DNA of 64,000 nt from Acetobacterium sp965140355. GTDB lineage: Bacteria > Bacillota > Clostridia > Eubacteriales > Eubacteriaceae. Position numbers and translations under genes: made by a program. Shown here in pieces: positions 1 to 9,178 of this stretch. Each line of letters begins with the position of its first letter. Position 1 is the first letter of the stretch. The notes beneath the pieces are model-generated. The model was not told the DNA's origin. It worked only from the letters and a program-made list of their open reading frames with translations, and made no database searches. The stretch spans positions 62,001-126,000 of the forward strand of contig OZ223195.1 of NCBI GenBank assembly GCA_965140355.1, written 5' to 3'.

Positions 1-165
1 AATTTTATGTCGATAAATAATCTTATCGGAATGAAAAAAATAATTGAAGCAAAAAAGAAATTAAGTGCCCAACAAGGAACAAACGGAAATAAACCTAATC
101 ATGACAAAGTAACTCAACGAAAAGCATTTAAAACAACAAAACGTGGCGGATTTTTTGACAAATAA
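1..165 (+). CDS. 3' end of an unknown protein (partial or very short)
   Basis: An open frame runs from the first base of the window to TAA at 163-165, giving at least 54 codons. The tail is lysine-rich and hydrophilic and ends in RGGFFDK. An ATG lies at 7-9, but no ribosome binding site can be judged because the sequence begins there, so this is probably the C-terminus of a longer gene. I do not recognise the family and no function can be given. Confidence 0.4.
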   Translation, partial: NFMSINNLIGMKKIIEAKKKLSAQQGTNGNKPNHDKVTQRKAFKTTKRGGFFDK

Positions 166-466
166 AAAGTTGTGATTTTTAAGGAACGCAAAGGTTGTGT
201 TTCTGAGGTTGTCGATAACGTACCGCATCGATCAATTGTTAATCTGTTGCATGCACACAATCCGTACAGTTGCTATCAAATATTTGGCTAAAGATAGCCT
301 TTTGACTGTAACTGTTCGCCTTGAGTCAACAACATAATCTAACAATTGTCGGTCCGACGTTATCTTTTTTTAACAGTCTGAGGAACGCAAAGGTTGCGTT
401 CCTTATTTGTGCTGTTAATTTGGCTGATTAATCGATTAACTAAACTTATAAATAAAGGAGATTCTA
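166..466 (+). promoter_or_regulatory. Structured leader of the DEAD-box helicase gene
   Basis: This 301-base gap holds two copies of a small hairpin motif. The downstream copy (382-402) is a perfect 9-bp inverted repeat GGAACGCAA/TTGCGTTCC around AGG. The upstream copy (183-203) keeps the same fold with G-U pairs in place of two G-C/A-U pairs. Between them is another hairpin, GGCTA/TAGCC (286-299), followed by four T. RNA helicase genes often have long regulated leaders, so a role in controlling the downstream gene is a reasonable inference. No clear promoter was found. Confidence 0.45.
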
Positions 467-1759
467 TTGCAATTTGAAAATTTAAATATTATCCAGCCTA
501 TTCAGAAGGCTTTAAAAGCTGAAGGTTACACTGAGGCAACACCAATTCAAGAAAAGGCTATTCCATCTTTGCTGGAAGGTAAAGATTTGTTGGGATGTGC
601 CCAAACTGGAACTGGGAAAACTGCGGCATTTGCAATCCCCATTTTACAGGGGCTTTCCTATGAACAACGGAATCTAAAGGGAAACAGAGCGATTAAAGCA
701 TTGGTGCTAGCGCCAACCCGGGAACTTGCGCTACAAATCAGTGATAGTTTTAAAGCTTATGGCAAATATTTAGGTTTGAAAACTTTAGTTATTTATGGCG
801 GGGTTTCACAAAACGCACAGACAAAAGCACTCTCAGGTGGTGTCGATATTTTGGTAGCGACACCGGGGCGTCTATTGGATTTAATTAATCAAAAGTATAT
901 TAAACTTAATCAGATAAAGTCGTTTGTTTTGGATGAAGCAGATATGATGCTTGATATGGGCATGTTACAAGATGTTCGTAAAATAATCAAACACATGCCT
1001 GTTGAGCGGCAAAATATGCTTTTTTCGGCAACCATGCCTCAAGAAATTGCAAAGTTATCCGGTTCTATTTTAAAAAATCCAACAAAAGTTACCATTACTC
1101 CAGTCTCATCTACCGTAGAGATAATTGAGCAAAATGTTTATTATGTCAATAAAAATAATAAAATTAATTTATTAATTCATTTATTAAAAAATAAGGAAAT
1201 CGTCTCGGCCTTAGTTTTTTCGCGGACAAAACATGGTGCTGATAAAATTGTTAAACATCTGGAACGGGCGGGCTTTAAAGCCCAGGCAATTCATGGCAAT
1301 AAATCTCAAAATGCCAGACAACTGGCTTTGAATAATTTTAAAGAACGGAAAACACGAATTTTAGTTGCAACCGACATTGCGGCGCGTGGTATTGATATCG
1401 AAGAATTATCACATGTTTTTAATTATGATTTACCCGAAGTACCTGAAACATACGTTCATCGGATTGGTCGAACCGGGCGTGCGGGACTTGGTGGAATTGC
1501 CATTGCTTTTTGTGACCAGGAAGAAATGCCATTGTTAAAGAGTATTGAAAAACTAGTCTCAAAATCGCTTCCTGTTGTCGAGGTTCATCCCTTTCCATTG
1601 GTACAAGTATCCTCAGAATTATTGGCTACATCGTCAAGAAGGTCAAATGATTATCAATCTAGAAACTCAAAAAATACCAGGTCAAATGGAAAAAGTGGTG
1701 GGGGGAAAAAAGATCGTGATCGTTTTTATTCAAAAAACAAGAAAAAAGATAGTAAATAA
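467..1759 (+). CDS. DEAD-box ATP-dependent RNA helicase (RhlE/CshA-like)
   Basis: A 430-residue cytosolic helicase that unwinds RNA duplexes, probably in ribosome assembly or mRNA turnover. All family motifs are visible: Q motif around residues 21-33, Walker A AQTGTGKT (45-52), PTRELA (about 83-88), TPGR (132-135), DEAD (156-159), SAT in motif III and HRIGRTGR in motif VI near residue 335. The last 45 residues are a basic, serine- and glycine-rich tail typical of RNA-binding extensions. The start is TTG at 467, six bases after AAAGGAG. It has a long structured leader, which suggests RNA-level or cold-responsive control, but that is inferred. Whether it is closer to RhlE or CshA cannot be settled by eye. 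Confidence 0.93.
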   Translation: MQFENLNIIQPIQKALKAEGYTEATPIQEKAIPSLLEGKDLLGCAQTGTGKTAAFAIPILQGLSYEQRNLKGNRAIKALVLAPTRELALQISDSFKAYGKYLGLKTLVIYGGVSQNAQTKALSGGVDILVATPGRLLDLINQKYIKLNQIKSFVLDEADMMLDMGMLQDVRKIIKHMPVERQNMLFSATMPQEIAKLSGSILKNPTKVTITPVSSTVEIIEQNVYYVNKNNKINLLIHLLKNKEIVSALVFSRTKHGADKIVKHLERAGFKAQAIHGNKSQNARQLALNNFKERKTRILVATDIAARGIDIEELSHVFNYDLPEVPETYVHRIGRTGRAGLGGIAIAFCDQEEMPLLKSIEKLVSKSLPVVEVHPFPLVQVSSELLATSSRRSNDYQSRNSKNTRSNGKSGGGKKDRDRFYSKNKKKDSK

Positions 1760-1823
1760 AATCTTTGTTAGTTTGAAATATCATAACTATTTCAATATTA
1801 TTTAATGCTAATCTAAATATTAC

Positions 1824-1853
1824 TTGACGGATACTTCTTTTAGCAATTAGAAT
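1824..1853 (+). promoter_or_regulatory. Sigma-A type promoter of the response regulator-CheX operon
   Basis: TTGACG (1824-1829) and TAGAAT (1848-1853) are separated by 18 bases. They lie about 45 bases upstream of the ATG at 1898, which is preceded by a purine-rich site (AGGCGGTGG). Confidence 0.6.
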
Positions 1854-1897
1854 AAGTGATATATAAGTAGTGCGATTCTACAAAAGGCGGTGGATTT

Positions 1898-2761
1898 ATG
1901 AAAAAAATTAAAGTTATGATAGTGGATGATTCATCTTTTTCAATAGCAGTTTTAAAAAGAATGCTTGAAAAAGATGGAATGGAGATTGTCGGCACAGCAT
2001 TGAATATGAACGACGCAATCCTAAAGGCGAAAGAAATAAAACCGGATTTAATTACAATGGATATGACTTTACCGGACGGTGATGGGATCGAGTGTTCAAA
2101 AGAAATCTTAAAAGATTTACCAGAAGCTAAAATCATTGCTATTAGTGCAATGATGGATGAAGAGATTCTTGATCGAGCCAAGAAAAACGGAATTAGAGGC
2201 TATTTGCAAAAACCTGTTGATCAAAGTGATTTAGATGCGGCGATTGAAAGGTTGTTTGAAGGGGAAGAACTTTATAATATTTTAAAAAGCAATTTTGAAA
2301 AGGCTTTTGAAGAATCGATATTTAGTTTTTTAAAAAGAGAAGTAGGCGGAGAAATTTCTGTCCAAAAAGCATTGACCCATGAAATGACCACTAAATCGTC
2401 AGGAATATCCGTAGCCATTGGAATTATTGGTCGACATGATGGTCGATTAATCATGGATATGTCAGAAGAAACTGCTTTAGGAATGACGAAAAAAATATTG
2501 CAGGATGAAACCCAAAAAATAGATGATGCAATTAATTTTTTAAGTGAATTTACAAATATCATTGCGGGTAATGCCTGTTCACTTCTAAATGGATTAAATC
2601 GTTCATTTGGGCTTCGCGTTTCACCTCCGACCGTGTTCCGTGGGAAAGATATTACAATTTCCATTGGTGACATCAAGAGTGAATCGTTTGTTATTATAAC
2701 TGATCTGGGTGATGTTTTTATGAATGTCGGATTTCAAAGGGGAGATGTGGAATGGATGTAA
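1898..2761 (+). CDS. Response regulator receiver domain fused to CheX-type phosphatase domain
   Basis: A 287-residue two-domain protein. Residues 1-120 are a CheY-like receiver with the acidic pair D10/D11, phospho-acceptor D55 (in MDMTLPDGDG) and the conserved lysine near 105 (LQKP). Residues about 130-287 match the CheX/CheC-like fold, including the E-x2-N signature at E217 and N220 (SEFTN). CheX removes phosphate from CheY, so a phosphorylated receiver and a phosphatase would sit on one chain, perhaps for self-limiting output. The gene overlaps the next CheX gene by 10 nt, which implies translational coupling, and a divergently placed chemoreceptor follows. Catalytic activity is inferred from the motif only. 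Confidence 0.85.
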   Translation: MKKIKVMIVDDSSFSIAVLKRMLEKDGMEIVGTALNMNDAILKAKEIKPDLITMDMTLPDGDGIECSKEILKDLPEAKIIAISAMMDEEILDRAKKNGIRGYLQKPVDQSDLDAAIERLFEGEELYNILKSNFEKAFEESIFSFLKREVGGEISVQKALTHEMTTKSSGISVAIGIIGRHDGRLIMDMSEETALGMTKKILQDETQKIDDAINFLSEFTNIIAGNACSLLNGLNRSFGLRVSPPTVFRGKDITISIGDIKSESFVIITDLGDVFMNVGFQRGDVEWM

Positions 2762-3210
2762 CAATTATTAATCCTTTTATTGCTTCAGTAACGGATGTCA
2801 TGCCTCAATTAGGATTTGAGAGTATTGTTCTAAAAGAGCAACGTGAGAAAACAAAAAAAATTATTGCCAGCGGAATTGTTTTAACTTTGGGGATTGTTGG
2901 CGATAAAAAAGGAAACGTTGCTTATGCTATTGATACTGAAGGGGCAAAAAAAATTGCTTCCATTATGATGATGGGAATGCCGGTAGATGAATTAGATGAT
3001 ATGGCCAAGAGTGCTATTTCAGAGTTATCGAATATGTTAACGGCTAATGCTAGCATTAATTTTTGCAATGATTCAATTAATATCGATATTTCACCACCGA
3101 CGATGCTTTCAGGAGACAATATTGAGCTGAGTATGAGTAAGGAACATGTTGTTTGTGTTGAATTTGATATTGATGGTATTAATCTGGAAATCAATGTCGC
3201 ATTGGAATAA
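2752..3210 (+). CDS. cheX: CheX-like chemotaxis phosphatase
   Basis: A 152-residue stand-alone CheX-family protein. The signature E91-x2-N94 in SELSNMLTANA corresponds to the catalytic Glu/Asn pair that attacks phospho-CheY in this family. The ATG at 2752 lies inside the end of the upstream receiver-CheX gene, and no separate promoter is needed. CheX acts as a dimer in the cytoplasm; pairing with the CheX domain of the upstream fusion protein is possible but not shown. A bidirectional terminator follows directly. Confidence 0.85.
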   Translation: MDVTIINPFIASVTDVMPQLGFESIVLKEQREKTKKIIASGIVLTLGIVGDKKGNVAYAIDTEGAKKIASIMMMGMPVDELDDMAKSAISELSNMLTANASINFCNDSINIDISPPTMLSGDNIELSMSKEHVVCVEFDIDGINLEINVALE

Positions 3211-3234
3211 ACGGTTTAAAATTATCATTGTACT

Positions 3235-3275
3235 AAAAAAGAGTATCAACCATTAATTGGAAGATACTCTTTTTT
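3235..3275. terminator. Bidirectional intrinsic terminator
   Basis: A-run (3235-3240), stem GAGTATC (3241-3247), 15-base loop, GATACTC (3263-3269) and T-run (3270-3275). It lies between the convergent cheX and chemoreceptor genes and can serve both strands. Confidence 0.88.
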
Positions 3276-3294
3276 ATTAGCTTAGAAATAGAAT

Positions 3295-6276
3295 CTATTT
3301 TGACGAAATCAAGTTAAAATTATTGACCATGTTTTTCAATAATTCTGCTTGGCTATATAATTCTTCGCTAGCAGCAGCACTTTCCTCAGCTGTTGCCGAG
3401 TTTGTTTGAACAACTGCCGAAACCTGATCGATGCCAGTGTTGATCTGGCTGATTGAAGCAGTTTGCTCTTTCGAAGCGGCATCAATTTTTCGAACAAGTT
3501 CTGAAACACTGGCGATGCCAGTTACAATTTCGTTAAGTGATTCAGCTGTATTATTAGCAATAACAGTCCCTTCGTGAACTTTAGAAATTGAACCTTCGAT
3601 GAGCTCAGCTGTTTGTTTTGCCGCTTCAGCACTTCTGCCAGCTAAGGTTCTTACTTCTTCCGCTACCACGGCAAAACCTCGGCCCTGTTGTCCGGCTCTA
3701 GCCGCTTCAACCGCGGCGTTCAGAGCTAAAATATTAGTTTGAAAGGCGATGTCATCAATGACCTTGATGATATTAGAAATTTTAGCCGATGCGGCATTGA
3801 TTTCTTCCATCGAATCGAGCATCTGTTGCATTTGCTTGTTTCCATTTTTAGCATTTGTATGGGCTGTTGTCGATAATTGATTGGCCTGGTTGGCATTTTG
3901 GGCATTCTCCTTAGTTTGAACAGCCACTTCGGCAATTGAAGCATTCAATTCTTCCATTGAGCTCGCTTGTTCGGTAGCTCCTTGAGCTAGCGCTTGGCTG
4001 CCGTGAGATACCTGCATCGAACCAGAGGTGACTTCACCAGCCGATTGGTTGATATTCCCTAAAATATCGTTAAATGATCGGATTGTATCATTAATTGAAT
4101 TCTTAATAATCGCATAACGACCCAGATAATCACCTTGCATACAAACGGTAAGATTTCCTGCTGCCATTTTTTCTAACACAAGAGTAGCTTCGCTGATAGG
4201 TTTTTCAATGGCATCGAGAGTTTGATTGAAGCCATCAACAATGTCGCGATACCCCCCTTCAAATTTCGAAACATCACTTCGAACGGTAAGATTTCCATGG
4301 GTGCCTGCTTCGGCAAGATTTCGTGATTCTTCAATAAGGTTATTAATTGCACTCAATGTCGCAATAATGGATGGGGTGAGACGGTCATTTTCGGAACGGT
4401 GGCCAATCGTGATGAATTCATTAAGTCGACTGGTATCGCCTTTGGAGATCTGGATAAATGCTTCCTGAACATTTAAGAGTCTCGCCAGAACCAAGTTGAT
4501 TTCCTGAGCAAAATCTGCCATATCGCCTTTATACTCACCGTTCATCGCAATAGAATAATCGTTGACAGCCATCTTAGTCATCACTTCACGGGCTTCGTTT
4601 ATGGGGTGTAATAGCGTTTCCAGAGTGTTGTTAAAGCCTCGGATTATTTTTTTATAATCGCCACTGTGTTTCGTTTCGTCAGCCTGGATTTCTAATTGAC
4701 CTTCTAGCGCCGCTGCTGATAGCATATCAACATCAGACACCATTGCATTGATGTTACTAATACAATTGTTAAGATTGATTTTAATGGTGTTAAAATCGCC
4801 ATTAAATGGTGCGGAAATTGTCTCGGGAATATTCCCTTTACTGATCATTTCGACGTAATTGGCGGAAAGTATTAATGGTTCAACAACAGCATCCAAGGTA
4901 TTGTTTATACCAACGACAATATCGTGATATTTACCTTGGAATTTGTTGACCTCACTACGAATCGACAAGTTACCTGCCATTGCTGATTCAGTTAACATCT
5001 CTACTTCCGTTTCCAGATTTTTTAGATTTTCAATAACCTCAATTAAACTTTTTGACTGGATATCTTTATCTGACTTGACATTTACCTGAACATTTAAATT
5101 TCCGACCGATATTTGTTCTAAAATGATAATATTTTCTTGAATATTTTCCGATAGTTTATTAAAAGATTGACCAAGCTTACCTAATTCATCATTTCGGGCG
5201 ATAATATCATCGGGGATAGTACTATCGAAATCTCCGATTTCAGCTTTATGAAACAGCTCGGTGATTAAAACGATGGGGTTGACCACACCTTTAATCAATT
5301 TTGTAATAATGAAACTTAGAATCAAAAGAGTTACTAGGAATAAACCAGAGAGTTGATAAATCAGCATCATTATTGGTTGATTCAGTTCGCTTTGTGGTTC
5401 CATAATAGCTAACGTCCAGCCGGTAGAAGGAATCGTGGCATAATAAATATTATTTTTTCCGGAGGCATCAGTAAAAACACCGGTACCATTTTCGCCACTG
5501 ATGATACTTGAGCCAAGTTTTGACAGGGTCTGATTAGGGTCTTCCAATAGATTGACATTCATTACTTTAGCGGTATCTTGATCTGCGATATAAAGACCGG
5601 TTTGATCGACAAGGAACGCACGACCGGTTTCACCCACTTTGATATCATTAACCATTTGTTGAAGACGGGTTAAATCGATATCGCCGGTGACGACGCCGCT
5701 AAAATTTTTATTGTTATCATCAAATGCAGCGCTCGCTGTTACCATCGAAATCCCCAGAGTATCGTCTTTAAAGGGGCTTGACCAGGCTATTTTACCACCA
5801 GCGTTTTTACCAATTAGATACCAGTCCTGGTTCGGATAGTCGTATTCATCGGTACTGTATAATGCCTCCTCGAAAACAATATTTGAACCGTCTCGATAGG
5901 CATAAGGACCAAAATATTTCAGACCGGGTTGATATTTATTATAATCGAACCAGACTCCGACGCCATAGGTATCAGTATTCAGATTGACTTGTTCAGTGAG
6001 CAGCGTATTGTAATCTGCGGTTGTCATCCGAACACCAGATACCCCAATGGATCGACTTAAACTGCTAATAATCTTACTATGACTCTCAAGCGCTTTTTCG
6101 ACATTGCCAATTGTATTGCTGAGTTGTAGATTCATTCGCTCGTTAATCTGTCGATTTTCACTGTTGATATTAAGAACAGTAACAATAATGCCAATCGCTA
6201 AAAGAGCTAAAGCTACAAAAAATAAAACCAAGGCCACAATTTTACTGGCTACTGAATTCTTGTTGAATTTTTTCAT
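3295..6276 (-). CDS. Methyl-accepting chemotaxis protein with Cache sensor and tandem HAMP array
   Basis: A 993-residue transmembrane chemoreceptor. One membrane helix is at about residues 13-35, an extracellular double-Cache type ligand domain at about 36-300, and a second helix near 305-330. A very long stretch of HAMP-type units follows (about 330-720). Within it, segments of the pattern GNLxxRSxVxKFxGxYxDIVxGxNxTLDAVxxPI recur at least three times, indicating duplication. The C-terminal coiled-coil signalling domain carries the highly conserved hairpin tip (IDDIAFQTNILALNAAVEAA, then RAGxxGRGFAVVAEEVR), which contacts CheA/CheW. Ligand is unknown; amino acids are common for this sensor class. 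No cheA or cheW is in the window. Confidence 0.93.
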   Translation of the reverse strand: MKKFNKNSVASKIVALVLFFVALALLAIGIIVTVLNINSENRQINERMNLQLSNTIGNVEKALESHSKIISSLSRSIGVSGVRMTTADYNTLLTEQVNLNTDTYGVGVWFDYNKYQPGLKYFGPYAYRDGSNIVFEEALYSTDEYDYPNQDWYLIGKNAGGKIAWSSPFKDDTLGISMVTASAAFDDNNKNFSGVVTGDIDLTRLQQMVNDIKVGETGRAFLVDQTGLYIADQDTAKVMNVNLLEDPNQTLSKLGSSIISGENGTGVFTDASGKNNIYYATIPSTGWTLAIMEPQSELNQPIMMLIYQLSGLFLVTLLILSFIITKLIKGVVNPIVLITELFHKAEIGDFDSTIPDDIIARNDELGKLGQSFNKLSENIQENIIILEQISVGNLNVQVNVKSDKDIQSKSLIEVIENLKNLETEVEMLTESAMAGNLSIRSEVNKFQGKYHDIVVGINNTLDAVVEPLILSANYVEMISKGNIPETISAPFNGDFNTIKINLNNCISNINAMVSDVDMLSAAALEGQLEIQADETKHSGDYKKIIRGFNNTLETLLHPINEAREVMTKMAVNDYSIAMNGEYKGDMADFAQEINLVLARLLNVQEAFIQISKGDTSRLNEFITIGHRSENDRLTPSIIATLSAINNLIEESRNLAEAGTHGNLTVRSDVSKFEGGYRDIVDGFNQTLDAIEKPISEATLVLEKMAAGNLTVCMQGDYLGRYAIIKNSINDTIRSFNDILGNINQSAGEVTSGSMQVSHGSQALAQGATEQASSMEELNASIAEVAVQTKENAQNANQANQLSTTAHTNAKNGNKQMQQMLDSMEEINAASAKISNIIKVIDDIAFQTNILALNAAVEAARAGQQGRGFAVVAEEVRTLAGRSAEAAKQTAELIEGSISKVHEGTVIANNTAESLNEIVTGIASVSELVRKIDAASKEQTASISQINTGIDQVSAVVQTNSATAEESAAASEELYSQAELLKNMVNNFNLISSK

Positions 6277-6698
6277 AATAATCTCCGTTTCATAGTTGCG
6301 TTATCCCTTTTGTTTAAATACTACTTTTGTTCACATCTGAGTTTGTTTAATTTTAACACATTATTATGACTTGATTAAAAAAAATATTAAATTTTACAAT
6401 TGTAGTCGAAGATGTTTAGATTAGCTTTAATAGTGACATTGGAAACAGTTTGGCAAGATAAAATTTTATAATCATTGGGTAAAATAATGAGCTTTTTTCG
6501 ATTATCCAATTTCATCCATTTACAGGTGAAATTATTATCTTGACGGTGTTCAAAAACATCATTTACAATAGTAATATGAGATAGAGTGATTGTCTGGACG
6601 ATTAAATAATCTTAAACGATACTCAAACCATTTTGATTAAAACGTAAAAATGGTATTAATTAAAAATCATCTCAATGACATCAAATTAGAGGTTGAAA
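6277..6698. other. AT-rich divergent intergenic region
   Basis: This 422-base gap separates the divergent chemoreceptor and acetyltransferase genes. A plausible promoter for the acetyltransferase is TTGACG (6540-6545) with TACAAT (6564-6569), 18-base spacer. I looked for a sigma-28 motility promoter in front of the chemoreceptor and found none convincing. No other structure was recognised. Confidence 0.5.
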
Positions 6699-7169
6699 AT
6701 GATACGAGTAATAAACGATACAGACTTGAAAGAAGCAATTGATTTAGTAAATCAGGTTTTTAGTGAATTCATCGCGGAAGATTATTCACCGGAAGGAAAT
6801 AAAACCTTCAACGATTATCTTGAATACAAGCTGGAAGAAATGGCAGAGGATATCATCAGTGGACATAAAAAACTTTGGGGATTTTATGAAAATAATAACA
6901 TTATTGGGGTCATTGGAACCCGTGATCATTTTCATATTTCATTGATGTTTGTTCATAAAGATCATCAAAATAAAAAAATAGCAACGCAACTTTTTAATAA
7001 TGTTGTTACTGATTTGAAAAATGAAAAATATCAAAGGCCCATTGTGCTGACAGTTAATTCGTCACCTTACGCAGTTAAGGTCTATGAGCGCTTGGGGTTT
7101 GTAGCTACTGAAAGCGAGCAGGAGAACAAAGGTATTCGTTTTACCCCGATGAAAATGACAGTCAACTAG
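6699..7169 (+). CDS. GNAT-family N-acetyltransferase
   Basis: A 156-residue acetyl-CoA-dependent acetyltransferase of unknown substrate. Strand and loop order fit GNAT: the acetyl-CoA binding motif lies around VHKDHQNKKIATQLFNNV (a variant of Q/RxxGxG/A with K-K-I-A), and the C-terminal AVKVYERLGF is the usual motif B. I chose ATG at 6699 over the in-frame TTG at 6693, because AGAGG (6688-6692) abuts the TTG but is six bases from the ATG. It is a single gene with its own promoter and no linked pathway. Confidence 0.85.
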   Translation: MIRVINDTDLKEAIDLVNQVFSEFIAEDYSPEGNKTFNDYLEYKLEEMAEDIISGHKKLWGFYENNNIIGVIGTRDHFHISLMFVHKDHQNKKIATQLFNNVVTDLKNEKYQRPIVLTVNSSPYAVKVYERLGFVATESEQENKGIRFTPMKMTVN

Positions 7170-7251
7170 TTTGTTTATCTGACAAAACGGTTAAAATGTC
7201 GGACCGGCAGGTTTTAATTTCTTAATAAAAACCAGAACTGTAAAAAAATAT

Positions 7252-7280
7252 TTGACAAGATAAATAATTTAGATTATGAT
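7252..7280 (+). promoter_or_regulatory. Promoter of the trp operon
   Basis: TTGACA (7252-7257), 17-base spacer, TATGAT (7275-7280). It is placed just upstream of the T-box leader, so transcription would start near 7287. A TATAAT at 7284-7289 is too far from this -35 box to be its partner. Confidence 0.75.
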
Positions 7281-7294
7281 TTGTATAATTTAAT

Positions 7295-7590
7295 AGATCA
7301 TCAAACCGTAGACGTGGAGATAACGGTGAATCGTGCAGTTACAGAGAGCGAGGAAGGCTGAGAGCCTCGCACAACGCAGAACATCAAATGGACCATTGAG
7401 GGCGCAGTCAAAGGAAAACAATTGTTTTCTAAGTATTCTGCGACGTGACGCATACGTCAGTTGCGAGGAATATGTTAGTATTCTGCAGAGTGTACAGGGG
7501 AAGTCTCTGTAAATAAAGGTGGTATCGCGGGTTGAATTATTTTCGCTCGTCCTTGATTAATTTTATTAGTCATGGACGAGCGTTTTTTAT
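7295..7590 (+). promoter_or_regulatory. T-box riboswitch, tryptophan specifier
   Basis: A classic T-box leader sensing uncharged tRNA. The T-box core AAAGGTGGTATCGCGG is at 7515-7530. It is followed by an intrinsic terminator with stem CGCTCGTCC (7544-7552)/GGACGAGCG (7574-7582) and six T. In the specifier loop, TGG (7389-7391) is preceded by AAA and followed by ACC, giving a Trp codon followed by the expected purine. Uncharged tRNA-Trp should stabilise the antiterminator and switch on trpEGDCFBA; charged tRNA should permit termination. Confidence 0.92.
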
Positions 7591-7714
7591 TTCAAAAAAA
7601 TAGCAATATCTAAAAATGATGCTGATTTTGATTCATACTTAAATGCTTAGAAAAATATCAAAAATAATCATTGTTAGTACAGGGTAGTGCTAACGAAAAA
7701 GAAAGGAAACAATT

Positions 7715-9178
7715 ATGATTAAACCATCTATGGAGGAAGCCCGAAGTTATTATAAAAGCTATCAGAGTATTCCCATCAGTCTTGAACTTTTTTCGGATAT
7801 TAAGACACCTATTGAAATTTTGAAATGTTTAAAGTCAACCGGAAAAAAGAGCTATCTGCTGGAAAGTGTCGAGGGTGGAGAAAAATGGGGGCGTTATTCA
7901 TTTTTGGGCTATGATCCAACCCTTTCGATTCAATGTATTGATGGTGAGGTAACGATAAAAAAAGGAAAATCGAGCGAAATTTTAAGAGCTGATCCGCGAA
8001 CTGTGGTGCGGGGAATTCTTGCTCAATGGAAAAGTCCTAAGTTGGATTTCTTACCAGTTTTTACAGGCGGATTTGTGGGGTACGTGTCCTATGATTTTGT
8101 TAAGTACACTGAAACTAATTTGATTCTGGAAAATAAAAATGATGAGAACTTTGATGACTTGAACCTGATGCTTTTTGATAAGGTTATTGCCTATGATCAT
8201 CTTAGACAAAAAATTATCGTCATTGTCAATATTAAAACCGATCAGTTTGAAACAAATTACATTGATGGCGTGATTAAACTGAAAGAAATTGAATCGTTAA
8301 TTAAAAATTGCAACAGCAGCGTCCCATTTAAAGGTCGAGTAACCTCAGAGTTTAAGTCGCTTTTTTCTAAAGAATATTATTGTGATATGGTAAAAAAAAC
8401 AAAAGAGCATATTTATCAGGGTGATATTTTTCAAGCGGTGATTTCTAATCGGATGGAAGCAGATTTTGAGGGCGATTTGCTCTCAACCTATCGCTTGCTT
8501 CGAACGATTAATCCTTCACCCTATATGTTTTATCTTGATTTTGAAACAATTCAGGTTGCGGGAGCTTCTCCGGAAACGCTGATAGCGTTAAAAAATTCTA
8601 AATTAGCAACTTTTCCGATTGCCGGAACTTGTCCGCGTGGAAAAACATCGGCGGAAGATGAGGCTTTTATCGCTGAACTGCTTAAAGATGAAAAAGAATT
8701 AAGTGAACACAATATGCTTGTCGATCTGGGCCGAAATGATTTAGGCAAAATCAGTGAATTTGGAACGGTAAAAGTTGAAACCTATCAGGAGGTCGTGAAG
8801 TATTCCCATGTATCACATATTTCTTCCACCGTTACTGGAGCTTTGAAAAAAGGATTAGATCAGCTGGATGCCATTGCGGCTGTGTTACCAGCGGGAACAC
8901 TTTCGGGAGCTCCAAAAAAAAGAGCGATTGAAATCATTAATCGATTGGAAGGTCAAAAACGTGGGGTTTATGGCGGTGCAGTTGGTTATATTGATTTTTC
9001 CGGAAATATGGATATGTGTATAGCAATCCGAATGGCAGTTAAGAAAAATGATAAAGTTTACGTTTCGGCAGGGGCCGGTATCGTTGCTGACAGTGTTCCT
9101 GAGAATGAATTTGTTGAAGCACATAACAAAGCCAGGGCGATGTTTGAAGCTCTGGAACGGGCTCAGGAGGTAGAATAA
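7715..9178 (+). CDS. trpE: Anthranilate synthase component I
   Basis: TrpE (487 residues) converts chorismate, with ammonia delivered by TrpG, to anthranilate, the first committed step of tryptophan synthesis. The N-terminal LLES motif (about residue 48) is the tryptophan feedback-binding site. The C-terminal chorismate-binding domain shows ASPE, PIAGTCPRG and DLGRNDLG. The start is ATG at 7715, after AGAAAGGAAA. It is the first gene of the trp operon behind the T-box, and its TAA overlaps the trpG ATG by one base. Length is normal for a separate TrpE, not a TrpEG fusion. Both transcriptional (T-box) and feedback control are expected. Confidence 0.97.
   Translation: MIKPSMEEARSYYKSYQSIPISLELFSDIKTPIEILKCLKSTGKKSYLLESVEGGEKWGRYSFLGYDPTLSIQCIDGEVTIKKGKSSEILRADPRTVVRGILAQWKSPKLDFLPVFTGGFVGYVSYDFVKYTETNLILENKNDENFDDLNLMLFDKVIAYDHLRQKIIVIVNIKTDQFETNYIDGVIKLKEIESLIKNCNSSVPFKGRVTSEFKSLFSKEYYCDMVKKTKEHIYQGDIFQAVISNRMEADFEGDLLSTYRLLRTINPSPYMFYLDFETIQVAGASPETLIALKNSKLATFPIAGTCPRGKTSAEDEAFIAELLKDEKELSEHNMLVDLGRNDLGKISEFGTVKVETYQEVVKYSHVSHISSTVTGALKKGLDQLDAIAAVLPAGTLSGAPKKRAIEIINRLEGQKRGVYGGAVGYIDFSGNMDMCIAIRMAVKKNDKVYVSAGAGIVADSVPENEFVEAHNKARAMFEALERAQEVE

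Noticed and set aside
6277..6400. Sigma-28 type motility promoter before the chemoreceptor
   Set aside because: A GGGATAA-like box is present on the minus strand, but no TAAA lies at the required distance.
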